In this document: positions 1 through 7,941 of the stretch, one piece after another | Position numbering within the stretch: the stretch's first letter is position 1 | Layout: every line of letters starts with the position of its first letter | Assembly: GCA_945876965.1 (NCBI GenBank) | Contig: CAMCQG010000006.1 | Span: 1-48,766, forward strand | From: Rickettsia typhi | Lineage (GTDB): Bacteria; Pseudomonadota; Alphaproteobacteria; Rickettsiales; Deianiraeaceae | Length of the DNA: 48,766 bases | Reading direction: 5' to 3' | Translations under genes and position numbers: made by a program | Notes under the pieces: model-generated | Database searches by the model: none | Told to the model about the DNA's origin: nothing | Seen by the model: the letters and a program-made list of their open reading frames with translations, nothing else

Positions 1-109
1 CTTTTACACAAACCCCTCTTTTTATTGGTGCACCACCCAAAGCCGGAGCTTTAGATTTATATTTTGGAGCAACTCTCGGGTGCCTAATCAACTGATTTAT
101 GGTAGACAT
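1..109 (-). CDS. rpsL: 30S ribosomal protein S12, N-terminal part
   Basis: This is the first 36 codons of ribosomal protein S12, cut by the window edge. The reading frame begins at the ATG whose complement is at 107-109 and reads [12 protein letters not shown], then continues through KSKAPALGG and KRGVC. These match the well-known S12 amino end (TINQL, KSPAL, KRGVC). S12 sits in the decoding centre of the 30S subunit. In most bacteria rpsL heads the str operon with rpsG, fusA and tuf, which would lie to the left of this window. The gene is divergent from virB8. The identification is secure although only a fragment is visible. Confidence 0.93.
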   Translation of the reverse strand, partial: MSTINQLIRHPRVAPKYKSKAPALGGAPIKRGVCVK

Positions 110-350
110 TCAACAGAAATATTTAATAAAAACAATAATAATACAAAAATTTCTAAGACAACTTTTATAAAAGTCAAATAAAATTAAATTAAATCACTTT
201 AAAATCTTTGTCGTTTAAAAATTCAATCATTTATTGTTTGTGTATTCTGCATAACTTTAATTTAAAATAATTATAGCAAAATTAAATGTTGCAAATAATT
301 AATCATGTTTTTAAATGTTTAAAGTTGAACTATTTTTTTGAAATAAATCT
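110..350. other. Intergenic region between divergent rpsL and virB8
   Basis: This 241-base AT-rich stretch must hold the promoters for rpsL (leftward) and virB8 (rightward). A perfect 14-base palindrome, ACTTTTATAAAAGT, lies at 161-174. On the minus strand a TTGACT hexamer overlaps it, but I could not pair it with a convincing -10 box. I see no coding frame or RNA gene here. Confidence 0.4.
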
Positions 351-1046
351 ATGACAACATCTAACGGCGGTATGAATAAATACAAAGTTAAAAACTGGTA
401 TGCTGATAGATATTTTTCTGCAATTATTCAGCGTAATTTTTTATTTTTATTTGCCACCGTTTCATCTGTTGGTATTTTAATATCACTAATTTTGCTAAAA
501 AATTTATACGAACAAAAATCTGTTGATCCATATTTAATAGAAATTGAAAAACAAAGCAATATGATGGCAGTTGTTGATAATGTTAGCAAAGAACAATATA
601 CCGCACAAGAAGCAATTAAGGAATATTTTATTGTTAAGTATTTAAATGCAAGAGAAGGATTTGCTCAATCTACAGCTGATGATGACCTTAATTTAGTTAG
701 AGTTTTTTCAACAAAAGATATATATGATTTATATATTCAAAGCTCTGGAACGACAAAAAGTCAGGTTTCAATTTTTGCTAGAGATGCTGTTGTTTCCGTT
801 AAAATTAGATCTATATCTTATTTAACGCCAAACAGGGTTGAAATCAGATTTTCAAGAGAGCTTGTTTCTCAGGAATTATCAAAAAAAGATTCAAAATATT
901 ATACATTGGTGCTTGGTTTTAATTTTGTAAGCTTAGATTTGTCTCAAAACGATTTACGTCTAAATCCGCTTGGGTTTCAAATTACAACATATGCTTCGCG
1001 AGAAGATAAAATGTTTGCTGATAATGATGATAAAAAATCTACATAA
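351..1046 (+). CDS. virB8: Type IV secretion system protein VirB8
   Basis: VirB8 is a bitopic inner-membrane protein that helps nucleate the type IV secretion channel and contacts VirB9 and VirB10. The 231-residue length is normal for the family. A short cytoplasmic segment with the typical NWYADRYFSAIIQRN stretch is followed by one membrane helix at about residues 28-50, then the periplasmic NTF2-like domain. A second ATG eight codons in (372) could be the true start; neither has a clear Shine-Dalgarno sequence. virB9 follows after two bases, so the two are surely co-transcribed. In related Rickettsiales virB10, virB11 and virD4 often follow, but here the operon ends at a tRNA gene. The family call rests on sequence resemblance judged by eye. 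Confidence 0.88.
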   Translation: MTTSNGGMNKYKVKNWYADRYFSAIIQRNFLFLFATVSSVGILISLILLKNLYEQKSVDPYLIEIEKQSNMMAVVDNVSKEQYTAQEAIKEYFIVKYLNAREGFAQSTADDDLNLVRVFSTKDIYDLYIQSSGTTKSQVSIFARDAVVSVKIRSISYLTPNRVEIRFSRELVSQELSKKDSKYYTLVLGFNFVSLDLSQNDLRLNPLGFQITTYASREDKMFADNDDKKST

Positions 1047-1048
1047 AT

Positions 1049-1834
1049 ATGAAAAAAATCATAATATTATTATTGATGCTTAGTTTTAATGCTTTTGCTA
1101 GTATTAATCAGCCTGTCGCTGTTGATAGTCGTATAAAAACTTTAATATATAGTCCAAATGAGGTTTTTCAGCTAAAATTTATTGTAGGATATCAATCTAT
1201 AATCGAATTAGAATCTGATGAATCCATAGAATTAGTTTCGTTTGGTGACCCTTTACCGTGGAGCATGAAAGTTTTTAATAAAAGAATTTTCATCAAAGCA
1301 ATGGACCCCGGCGTAAAAACAAATTTTACTATTATTACAAACAAAAGAACATATCTAACAGAGATATCATCGAGCAACTTAGAAGATGAAAGTTTTGATG
1401 ATCAGCTTGTATATATTGTAAGATTTATGTATCCAGAAATTGACATAGATACACCAAAATTACATGTTGCGCGCAAACCAAATTTAAATGCATCATTGCC
1501 ACAACCAAATCAAAATAAATCAAAGGAACGAACTCTGCAAAAATTAGATGGTATAAATTTTCAATATACTTTTGCGGGAACGGGGGACAGAATTTTGCCA
1601 TTAAGAATTTTTGATAATGGTAAATCCACATTTATGCAATTCCCTAATAACAACGTACTAATTCCTTCGATTTATGCTGTAAATACCAACGGAACAGAAT
1701 CGTTATTGCGCCATAGACTAGAAAATGAATATGTTGTTTTTGACAGCATAGAATATCAATTTGCATTGAGATATAAATCCGATTTAACATGTATTTTTAA
1801 TGAAATGTTACTTCTTAATGAAAAAAATAATTAA
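1049..1834 (+). CDS. virB9: Type IV secretion system protein VirB9
   Basis: VirB9 is part of the outer-membrane core complex of the type IV secretion system together with VirB7 and VirB10. The 261-residue product has a clear signal peptide (about residues 1-17, ending near FNAFA), an N-terminal beta domain, a linker rich in Asn, Pro and Lys at about 145-160, and a C-terminal domain beginning near FQYTF at about residue 171. The end of the protein has the usual run of short beta strands with a PSIYAVN segment and a final CIFNE. It starts two bases after virB8 ends. The next gene is tRNA-Leu, so no virB10 follows. Nothing looks truncated. Confidence 0.88.
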   Translation: MKKIIILLLMLSFNAFASINQPVAVDSRIKTLIYSPNEVFQLKFIVGYQSIIELESDESIELVSFGDPLPWSMKVFNKRIFIKAMDPGVKTNFTIITNKRTYLTEISSSNLEDESFDDQLVYIVRFMYPEIDIDTPKLHVARKPNLNASLPQPNQNKSKERTLQKLDGINFQYTFAGTGDRILPLRIFDNGKSTFMQFPNNNVLIPSIYAVNTNGTESLLRHRLENEYVVFDSIEYQFALRYKSDLTCIFNEMLLLNEKNN

Positions 1835-1843
1835 TATTATCCC

Positions 1844-1872
1844 TTGACAATAAATAAGAATATATTTATTTA
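1844..1872 (+). promoter_or_regulatory. Likely sigma-70 promoter of tRNA-Leu
   Basis: A perfect -35 hexamer TTGACA at 1844-1849 is separated by 17 bases from a weaker -10 box TATTTA at 1867-1872. The tRNA begins eight bases after the -10 box, which places the transcription start at or just before the mature 5' end. Confidence 0.5.
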
Positions 1873-1880
1873 AAAATAAT

Positions 1881-1967
1881 GCCCGCGTGGTGGAATCGGT
1901 AGACACAACAGACTTAAAATCTGTCGGGGTTATCCCTGTGGCGGTTCAAGTCCGCCCGCGGGCACCA
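1881..1967 (+). tRNA. tRNA-Leu (anticodon UAA)
   Basis: This 87-base gene folds as a class II tRNA. The acceptor arm pairs GCCCGCG (1881-1887) with CGCGGGC (1957-1963). The anticodon stem ACAGA/TCTGT encloses the loop CTTAAAA, giving anticodon TAA, which reads UUA leucine codons. A long variable arm (CGGGGTTATCCCTG) and the T loop GTTCAAG follow. The discriminator is A and the CCA end is encoded at 1965-1967. The last 22 bases overlap the end of maf on the other strand. Confidence 0.96.
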
Positions 1968-2572
1968 TCAAAATTTGGTGCCAAACCTAGCGACAACAAA
2001 GTATTTCTAACATTATATGTTGAAAATCCCATAATATTTGATACAGATCCGGATATAGAAATTACAAAACTTTCTGCAAAACCTTGTATTCCATAACCAC
2101 CAGCTTTACCAATTCCGCTTTTTGTTGCAATCATTTGTTCTATATCTGTATTGCTAAGTTTTTTAAATTTTATTCGCGTTTCAATACATTTAGAAGTTAT
2201 TTTACATTTTGAAATATCGCTATCAGTAATATCGATTATACAAAATGCAGAATAACAACGATGATTTTTTCCTGATAACATTTGCATTCTATCTCTAACA
2301 TCTTCGTCTGTTAAAGCTTTATCAACAACTCTATTGCCAACACTTACAACACTATCGGCGGCAAATAAAATATTATTTTGTTCATTTTTTATCATTTCAA
2401 AAATACATTCTGCCTTTTGTTTTGCAAGTCTAATAGCCAAATCTTTTGGTGCCTCATTTTTATACCACGACTCGTCTATGTCGGCTGCCAAAATTTTATC
2501 TGGCACAAAACCAATAGTTTTAAAAAGTTCCAATCTATGCTTTGACGAGGAACCTAAGATTAATTTTTTCAT
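1946..2572 (-). CDS. maf: Maf-type nucleoside triphosphate pyrophosphatase
   Basis: Maf proteins hydrolyse non-canonical or modified nucleoside triphosphates to monophosphates, which cleans the nucleotide pool. The 208-residue frame opens with LILGSSSKHRLELF, the characteristic Ser-rich N-terminal loop with the conserved Arg. The metal-site segment AADSVVSVGNRVVDKA lies at about residues 67-82 and is followed by the LSGKNHRCYSAF stretch that aligns with the conserved LSG-H-T region. A Thr in the usual ADTVV motif is Ser here. The C terminus is read antisense through the T arm and acceptor of tRNA-Leu, giving the tail GARGRT. A good promoter lies directly upstream. Which subfamily (dTTP/UTP or m7GTP type) I cannot say. 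Confidence 0.88.
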   Translation of the reverse strand: MKKLILGSSSKHRLELFKTIGFVPDKILAADIDESWYKNEAPKDLAIRLAKQKAECIFEMIKNEQNNILFAADSVVSVGNRVVDKALTDEDVRDRMQMLSGKNHRCYSAFCIIDITDSDISKCKITSKCIETRIKFKKLSNTDIEQMIATKSGIGKAGGYGIQGFAESFVISISGSVSNIMGFSTYNVRNTLLSLGLAPNFDGARGRT

Positions 2573-2597
2573 ATAATATCTAAATTTATCATTTTTT

Positions 2598-2626
2598 AAT
2601 ATATTGTTTAACTATCAAATAGTCAA
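2598..2626 (-). promoter_or_regulatory. Likely sigma-70 promoter of maf
   Basis: On the minus strand TTGACT (complement of 2621-2626) is followed after exactly 17 bases by TATATT (complement of 2598-2603). It lies about 26 bases upstream of the maf start codon and downstream of the bamA stop. Confidence 0.55.
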
Positions 2627-2672
2627 GTAAATTGATTGTTATATTATTTTTCAGTTTGCAGGCAAATAAATG

Positions 2673-4979
2673 TTAAAATGGTCCAGGTTGGAATGTAATT
2701 CTAAACATCTGCAACTGATCATATGATTCGTGTAATAGCGGTTGTGCAAAATCTATTTTAATAGGTCCAATAGGTCCAATCCAAGTTAAACCAAAACCAA
2801 TCGCCAACCTAAGACTTGCCGTATCTACAACCGATTCTGTTTTTGTTGACCCCTTATAATATGCCTGACCATCGTAACCAAACGATGTTCCAAAATCACA
2901 AAAAAATGAACCACGAACCATATGTTCTTTTGGGATTGGCAAAGGAATAGAAAGCTCAACAGTTCCAACAGCATATGTATTACCCTTTAACCCTCCATAA
3001 AAATAGCTCACATTGCCATCAGAATCTGTGCTTTGTACACGAGGACCAAGACCCATATAATAAAATCCTCTAAAATTTTGATAACCAACAGAATATCTAT
3101 TTTGAAACAACACTTGATCGCCACCCAAACCCTGAACATTACCACCTTGAAATGCTAATAGCAATATAAAATCACTGCTAATCGTTGGCGTATAAAATGC
3201 AAAAGCAAAATCATTTGATATATATTTTTGACCACCAATACCTGTAAAACCAGATAATGAATTTGTCATTCTAGCAATAAATCCGCTAGTTGGCAACAGT
3301 GGATGATCGCGATCATCGTATACCAAGGTATGAGAAACAACATCTGATATTGCATAATTACTCATTTGAGCATACAATGTTGACCCAATATTTGCAGAAA
3401 TAGCTAACGAATCATCTTGAAGTCGAAGTCCCCAATATTGATATAATTTTTCTGTAATTGGATAGCCAATTCTTGCACCAATAGATCGTGTAGTATTGTT
3501 AAAAGGTAAATTTGCAAGTGCAGAACCAAATGTAGTATAACTTGCTTCTAGGGTCAATGATAAATCTGAATTAAACAATCTTGGATTGGTAACAGATGCA
3601 GAATATTGACTCAAAAAAATTGAGTTTTGAAATTGAATCGAACCAGAATACCCCCTGCCAAATAAATTCTTTTTCGTAAGACCGATACCATAAATAATAC
3701 CACCAAGAGTTGTGTATCCAGCATTTAAATTTATACCATCAGCACGAGTTCTTTCTTTTATTGAAACTTCTAATTCTATAGTATTTTTATCAACCGGTTT
3801 CTCGATGATCGTCACATCGTCAAAAAAATCCAACATTAAAATACGCCGTTTAGAAAGAGCAATTAAATCTGTTCTATATAAATCACCCTCAGTTAACAAC
3901 ATTTCTCGCCTAATAACATGATCATGTGTTTTATAATTGCCCGAAATTTCTATTTTACTAATATAAGCAATATTTGATGGTCTAATAATATAAGAAATAT
4001 CAGCAATTCTATCCGTTTTTGTAATAATTGGAGTTATTTGTGCGTTTACAAAACCACGGTTTGCTAAAAAATCTGATATATTACGAATTGTTTTAGTAAT
4101 TTTAGAATGATCATATTGTTTATTTTTTATACTTTCTATCAAATCCAAAGGTAATTTATCCGATGAAAAACCCTCAATTTGACTATCAATTTTAGATTCA
4201 CCAAAAGTATAAACTTCACCTTCTGACATAAAATAAGACAACACAAAGCGTGAAACTTCTTTATTGTATTCAGCAATTACGCTATTAAACTTAAAATCAG
4301 CATAACCATTGTCTAAGTATAAATTTTTTATTAAATCTTTGTCATGTTCAATTTTTTGTTCATCATAAACATTACCATACGAAAATAAATCCCACAATAA
4401 AACACCCCGTAAACTTAATTTTTTAATCAATGAAAAATCGCTAAATTCTTTATTGCCTACAAACAAAACATCGTCAACTTGTGCCTGATTACCTTCGTCT
4501 ACATCAAAAATAATCTCAACCCTATTTTTATCCAAAACCTTAACTCTTGGAACAACAGTCACATTTAAACTGCCACTTTTAACAAAAAATGATTTAATCG
4601 ACTCTGTATCAAATTTTATGTTATCTTTTGAATAAATACCTCTATCTTTTGTATGCATTTCACTTTTTAATGACTTTGCTATGCTTGTTTTTATTCCGTT
4701 AAATTTAACATCTGCAATAATTGGATTTTCTTTTATTTTAATAATAACAGTATTATCATTCATTGTTATAGCAACATCGGCAAAAAACTTGGTTGCATAA
4801 AGCCTACTTAATCCTTTTGATAATAAATCATCATTCACATCTTCACCATTTTTTATATCTAGATATGTTAAAACTGTGTGTTTTTCTATTCTTTCTATTC
4901 CCTCAATTTGAATATTATTTACAATAATAGCATTTGCGGTGGTAAATATGCAACATAATAACACAGCCAATCTAATCAT
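2673..4979 (-). CDS. bamA: Outer membrane protein assembly factor BamA
   Basis: BamA is the central subunit of the complex that folds beta-barrel proteins into the outer membrane. The 768-residue product begins with a signal peptide (about residues 1-17, ending ANA), followed by a series of POTRA domains; the first contains IEGIERIEKHTVL. The C-terminal half is a 16-strand-type barrel with the conserved loop motif RGF within QNFRGFYY. The chain ends on phenylalanine, as required for barrel recognition. The start codon overlaps the stop of the upstream methyltransferase gene in an ATGA, so the two are probably translationally coupled. The usual rseP or dxr neighbours are not present. Length is normal for alphaproteobacteria. 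Confidence 0.95.
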   Translation of the reverse strand: MIRLAVLLCCIFTTANAIIVNNIQIEGIERIEKHTVLTYLDIKNGEDVNDDLLSKGLSRLYATKFFADVAITMNDNTVIIKIKENPIIADVKFNGIKTSIAKSLKSEMHTKDRGIYSKDNIKFDTESIKSFFVKSGSLNVTVVPRVKVLDKNRVEIIFDVDEGNQAQVDDVLFVGNKEFSDFSLIKKLSLRGVLLWDLFSYGNVYDEQKIEHDKDLIKNLYLDNGYADFKFNSVIAEYNKEVSRFVLSYFMSEGEVYTFGESKIDSQIEGFSSDKLPLDLIESIKNKQYDHSKITKTIRNISDFLANRGFVNAQITPIITKTDRIADISYIIRPSNIAYISKIEISGNYKTHDHVIRREMLLTEGDLYRTDLIALSKRRILMLDFFDDVTIIEKPVDKNTIELEVSIKERTRADGINLNAGYTTLGGIIYGIGLTKKNLFGRGYSGSIQFQNSIFLSQYSASVTNPRLFNSDLSLTLEASYTTFGSALANLPFNNTTRSIGARIGYPITEKLYQYWGLRLQDDSLAISANIGSTLYAQMSNYAISDVVSHTLVYDDRDHPLLPTSGFIARMTNSLSGFTGIGGQKYISNDFAFAFYTPTISSDFILLLAFQGGNVQGLGGDQVLFQNRYSVGYQNFRGFYYMGLGPRVQSTDSDGNVSYFYGGLKGNTYAVGTVELSIPLPIPKEHMVRGSFFCDFGTSFGYDGQAYYKGSTKTESVVDTASLRLAIGFGLTWIGPIGPIKIDFAQPLLHESYDQLQMFRITFQPGPF

Positions 4980-6385
4980 TCGCCAAATGTTAATTTATTT
5001 ACCATCATATCTTCTCGGGCTTTAATTTTAATTCTCAAATATTCCATCGGTCTATCACCCTTGGTTTTGTTGCAATTGCCACACAAAAGCTGATAATTTT
5101 CGTAATAATCACCCCCGCCTTTTGCCTTTGGTACTATATGGTCAACCTCAAAATTATAAATGTCAAAATATTTTCCACAACCGTTGCAATTGCCTTTTTG
5201 TTCATCAAAAAGAGTTTGTTTTGTATTTTTAGTAATTGGTTCAATTTGAATATCGGTTCGTTGCGGGATGGTTGTCAAATTTACAAAATCGCCAAACATT
5301 CCAGCGTCATCGCTAAGTCTATCAATCAAAACACTTGCAGATTGCTCGGCAATATCAATTCCAATCCATTGTTTGCCAAGTTGTTGAGCAGCAACACAAG
5401 TGGTTGCACATCCGCAAAATGCGTCCAAAACTATGCCGTTTGGCGGACAAGAAGCCTTGATAATTCTATGTAATAATGCTAACGGTTTTTGCGTTGGATA
5501 ACCCGTTGCCTCTTTGCCTCTGGCAATTTTTATATCCGTCCAAATGTTGCTAAGCGTTTCACCACGATAGTTTTCTTCGTATTTTCTTCGTTCTAATTTA
5601 CCATTTCCTTTTATTCTAATGTTTCCAATTTTGTATTCTTCTTCAAGTCTTTCTTTGCTTAATCTCCAGCCAGATAAATGTGGGTTTCTAAAACCTTTCC
5701 ATTCATAGCATAAATTAGGCCTATCGCCCATCGATGGATTGCACCAAATATGTGCAGAATCATCGTAATATCTTCTGCCGTCTTCGTCTACTAACGGAAA
5801 TTTTTTAATTCTATCCAATTCAGACATTTCATCTTTTGCAGAATAAATATCAAAATACGCATCATCAGATTTAGCATAAAAAAGTATAACATCGCTTGAT
5901 GCACCAAATTTTTTTGCTTTAAATTGTGAGCCTTTTGCGCCAACCATTCTCTCCCAAATAATTTCGTTTTTAAAATTTTCTTTACCAAAAATAAAATCTA
6001 AAATAACCTTTAAATAATGGCTTGCCGTTGGGTCGCAATGCAAATAAAAACTGCCTGTGGTCTTTAAAATTCTGTGCATTTCTATAATTCTTTGCGTCAT
6101 ATAAGTTATATATGACATCATTGCCTTGCTATGAATCTCTTGAATCGACTGTATAAATCTCACCATTGACGGATATTTTTCAATCAATTTTTCCAAATAA
6201 GCTTCATTCACATCTTCCCAGTCCCACATATCTTTAAACGACGAACCCGCCGCTTTACTGCCCACTGGTGCCGAATACATTCGCTTTGAATTAAAAGGTG
6301 GATCTATATAAATTAGATCCACTAATTCACTATCCAATCCGTGCAAAACAAACAAATTATCGTTGGTAAATAATGTATTTTGCAT
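4976..6385 (-). CDS. DNA adenine methyltransferase fused to an HNH nuclease domain
   Basis: This 469-residue protein joins two activities. Residues 1 to about 365 form an N6-adenine (or N4-cytosine) DNA methyltransferase with the catalytic motif first (YIDPPFN, DPPF at 28-31) and the AdoMet-binding motif later (VLDAFCGCATTC at 319-330), after the common GYPTQKP segment. This order is typical of the beta class, as in type III Mod proteins. Residues about 390-450 form an HNH domain: C400 and C403, the pair D415-H416, N430, then C435 and C438, with a final Asn in place of the last His as in McrA-like forms. No separate restriction gene is nearby. The ORF start is the ATG at 6385. Function as methylation plus cleavage is inferred. 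Confidence 0.85.
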   Translation of the reverse strand: MQNTLFTNDNLFVLHGLDSELVDLIYIDPPFNSKRMYSAPVGSKAAGSSFKDMWDWEDVNEAYLEKLIEKYPSMVRFIQSIQEIHSKAMMSYITYMTQRIIEMHRILKTTGSFYLHCDPTASHYLKVILDFIFGKENFKNEIIWERMVGAKGSQFKAKKFGASSDVILFYAKSDDAYFDIYSAKDEMSELDRIKKFPLVDEDGRRYYDDSAHIWCNPSMGDRPNLCYEWKGFRNPHLSGWRLSKERLEEEYKIGNIRIKGNGKLERRKYEENYRGETLSNIWTDIKIARGKEATGYPTQKPLALLHRIIKASCPPNGIVLDAFCGCATTCVAAQQLGKQWIGIDIAEQSASVLIDRLSDDAGMFGDFVNLTTIPQRTDIQIEPITKNTKQTLFDEQKGNCNGCGKYFDIYNFEVDHIVPKAKGGGDYYENYQLLCGNCNKTKGDRPMEYLRIKIKAREDMMVNKLTFGE

Positions 6386-6487
6386 ATTAAACTTTTTTAA
6401 AAATATTTTTTCTATAATTATAAATCAAGAAGCTTTTCAATTAACTGTCAAATCATATTTTTTGTTGTCAATTGTTTATTAACATTA

Positions 6488-7297
6488 TTAAATCTCAATA
6501 ATCATTTCAACAGGAACATGGTCTGATGGCTTTTCTGTTGCCCGAGTTTCACGATGAATTGTGCAATCTGTTGCTATATTTTGCATGTTTTTATTTGCCA
6601 TCATATAATCTATTCTCCAGCCACGATTACCATCCCAGCCTCCTCTGCGATAATCCCACCAAGTGTATTCTTGTTTTTCGGGATAAAACTTACGAAATAA
6701 ATCGGTATATCCAAGATCAATAATTCCCTGAATTTGTTCCTTTTCTAACGGATGAAAACCAACTTTATTTCTGAAAGCCTTTGGTTTATGCAAATCGATA
6801 TCGTTGTGGGCAACATTTAAATCGCCGCCAAAAACTACGCATTCATCAAATGCTAAAACTTCTTGCATTCTTTTGTTTAACTCCGCAAAAAACTCTAATT
6901 TATACTTAAATCTTTGGCTGTCTTCTAATTTTTCACCCGGCTCTAAATCGCTCCCGCCTTGCGGAACATAAACGCTTGCAACACGCAAAACCTTGCCGTC
7001 AATTGTTATTAACCCCTCGATATATCTGGCTTGTTCATCGTTTTCGAGCAATTTATTGCTTTCTAATTCTATTTTATATTTTGATAAAATAGCCACTCCA
7101 TTATAACTTTTTTGCCCATGATAAACCGAATTATACCCCATTGAGCTTAGCATTTCTTCGGGGAAATCCTTATCTGTGCATTTAGTTTCTTGCAATAAAA
7201 TAATATCAGGTTTGACACCTTCTAGCCACCCAATAAAATTATCCATTCTTGCCCTAATAGAATTTACATTCCATGTTACTATGCTAATTTTTTTCAT
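6488..7297 (-). CDS. xthA: Exodeoxyribonuclease III (AP endonuclease)
   Basis: XthA cleaves DNA at abasic sites and degrades from 3' ends during base-excision repair. The 269-residue chain contains the family motifs in order: WNVNSIRAR near the N terminus, LLQETKC with the metal-binding Glu, YNGVAILSK, GGDLNVAHNDIDLH with the catalytic Asp and Asn, WWDYRRGGWDGNRGWRIDY, and the final SDHVPV with the catalytic Asp-His. All catalytic residues appear intact and the length is full. Its ATG overlaps the hemJ stop codon as ATGA, so it is the last gene of a rpmJ-hemJ-xthA transcription unit. Confidence 0.96.
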   Translation of the reverse strand: MKKISIVTWNVNSIRARMDNFIGWLEGVKPDIILLQETKCTDKDFPEEMLSSMGYNSVYHGQKSYNGVAILSKYKIELESNKLLENDEQARYIEGLITIDGKVLRVASVYVPQGGSDLEPGEKLEDSQRFKYKLEFFAELNKRMQEVLAFDECVVFGGDLNVAHNDIDLHKPKAFRNKVGFHPLEKEQIQGIIDLGYTDLFRKFYPEKQEYTWWDYRRGGWDGNRGWRIDYMMANKNMQNIATDCTIHRETRATEKPSDHVPVEMIIEI

Positions 7298-7728
7298 ATT
7301 TTCATAACAATCACAAACACAATAATCAGCAATAAAATTGCAGGCACTTCATTTATAATAAGAAAGAATTTTTTAGATTTTGTGTTGCAATTATTGGCAA
7401 ATTTTCTATGACAATTCGCAAAAAATCCATGAAAGCCTGCCATAACAAATGCAAGCAACAATTTGATATGCAAAAATTTTGGTCCTGCAAAGCCTCCATA
7501 TGAAAAAAACAAGATAAAACCTGTTATAAAAACAACAGTCATAGCTGGCATCATTATTATACGCAACAGTTTTTTTTCCATTGTAAGCAACATTTTGTAG
7601 CTATCCGACAAAATATCAGTTTGTGTATGATAAACAAATAATCTTGGTAAGTACAGCATTCCAGCCATCCAAAACACAACAAATGATATATGGATAACTT
7701 TTGTTATAAGCAGTGCATTATAAGACAT
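7294..7728 (-). CDS. hemJ: HemJ protoporphyrinogen IX oxidase
   Basis: HemJ is the membrane protein that oxidises protoporphyrinogen IX to protoporphyrin IX in most alphaproteobacteria, the step before iron insertion into heme. The 144-residue product has four predicted membrane helices. The N-terminal helix carries KVIHISFVVFWMAGM and is followed by LYLPRLFVYH, a signature of the family; conserved His residues are in both. I chose the ATG at 7728; a TTG four codons upstream at 7740 also stays in frame. It is between rpmJ and xthA in a tight leftward operon. An older generic name for the fold is CopD-like membrane protein. Confidence 0.85.
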   Translation of the reverse strand: MSYNALLITKVIHISFVVFWMAGMLYLPRLFVYHTQTDILSDSYKMLLTMEKKLLRIIMMPAMTVVFITGFILFFSYGGFAGPKFLHIKLLLAFVMAGFHGFFANCHRKFANNCNTKSKKFFLIINEVPAILLLIIVFVIVMKI

Positions 7729-7746
7729 ACTTAATAGCAAAATAAA

Positions 7747-7872
7747 CTAACCTTGTCTAGCTTTAAAACGAGGTTTCTTTTTATTAATAATATACATTCT
7801 GCCTTTTCTTTTAACAAGTTGGCAATTTTTATCTCTGTTTTTTAAGCTTTTTAGAGAATTTTTAACTTTCAT
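7747..7872 (-). CDS. rpmJ: 50S ribosomal protein L36
   Basis: A 41-codon frame starting at the ATG complementary to 7870-7872 encodes a small basic protein beginning [11 protein letters not shown] and ending [11 protein letters not shown]. This is the L36 pattern of alphaproteobacteria (MKV-SLKS start, CQ-VRRKGR middle, NPRFKARQG end). Only one of the zinc-binding cysteines of the longer form is present, as expected for the zinc-independent type. L36 is the smallest large-subunit protein. hemJ follows 18 bases downstream and a promoter precedes it. Confidence 0.94.
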   Translation of the reverse strand: MKVKNSLKSLKNRDKNCQLVKRKGRMYIINKKKPRFKARQG

Positions 7873-7901
7873 TTTTTGTTATGATAATATACTATATTCT
7901 A

Positions 7902-7930
7902 TATAAATTATACGATACGATAAAAGTCAA
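7902..7930 (-). promoter_or_regulatory. Likely sigma-70 promoter of rpmJ-hemJ-xthA
   Basis: On the minus strand TTGACT (complement of 7925-7930) lies 17 bases before TTTATA (complement of 7902-7907). The rpmJ start codon is about 30 bases further on. Confidence 0.5.
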
Positions 7931-7941
7931 CTAATTAATTA

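Noticed and set aside
161-174. 14-base AT-rich palindrome between rpsL and virB8
   Set aside because: It is mostly A and T and such palindromes arise often by chance in this composition; noted only within the intergenic entry.
1887-2096. Rightward 69-codon frame over tRNA-Leu
   Set aside because: It begins inside the tRNA and is the familiar false frame of tRNA-Leu genes; maf on the other strand explains the rest.
4976-6385. Methyltransferase gene as a mobile restriction-modification element
   Set aside because: No partner restriction gene, integrase, transposase or flanking repeats are seen, and it is tightly coupled to bamA.
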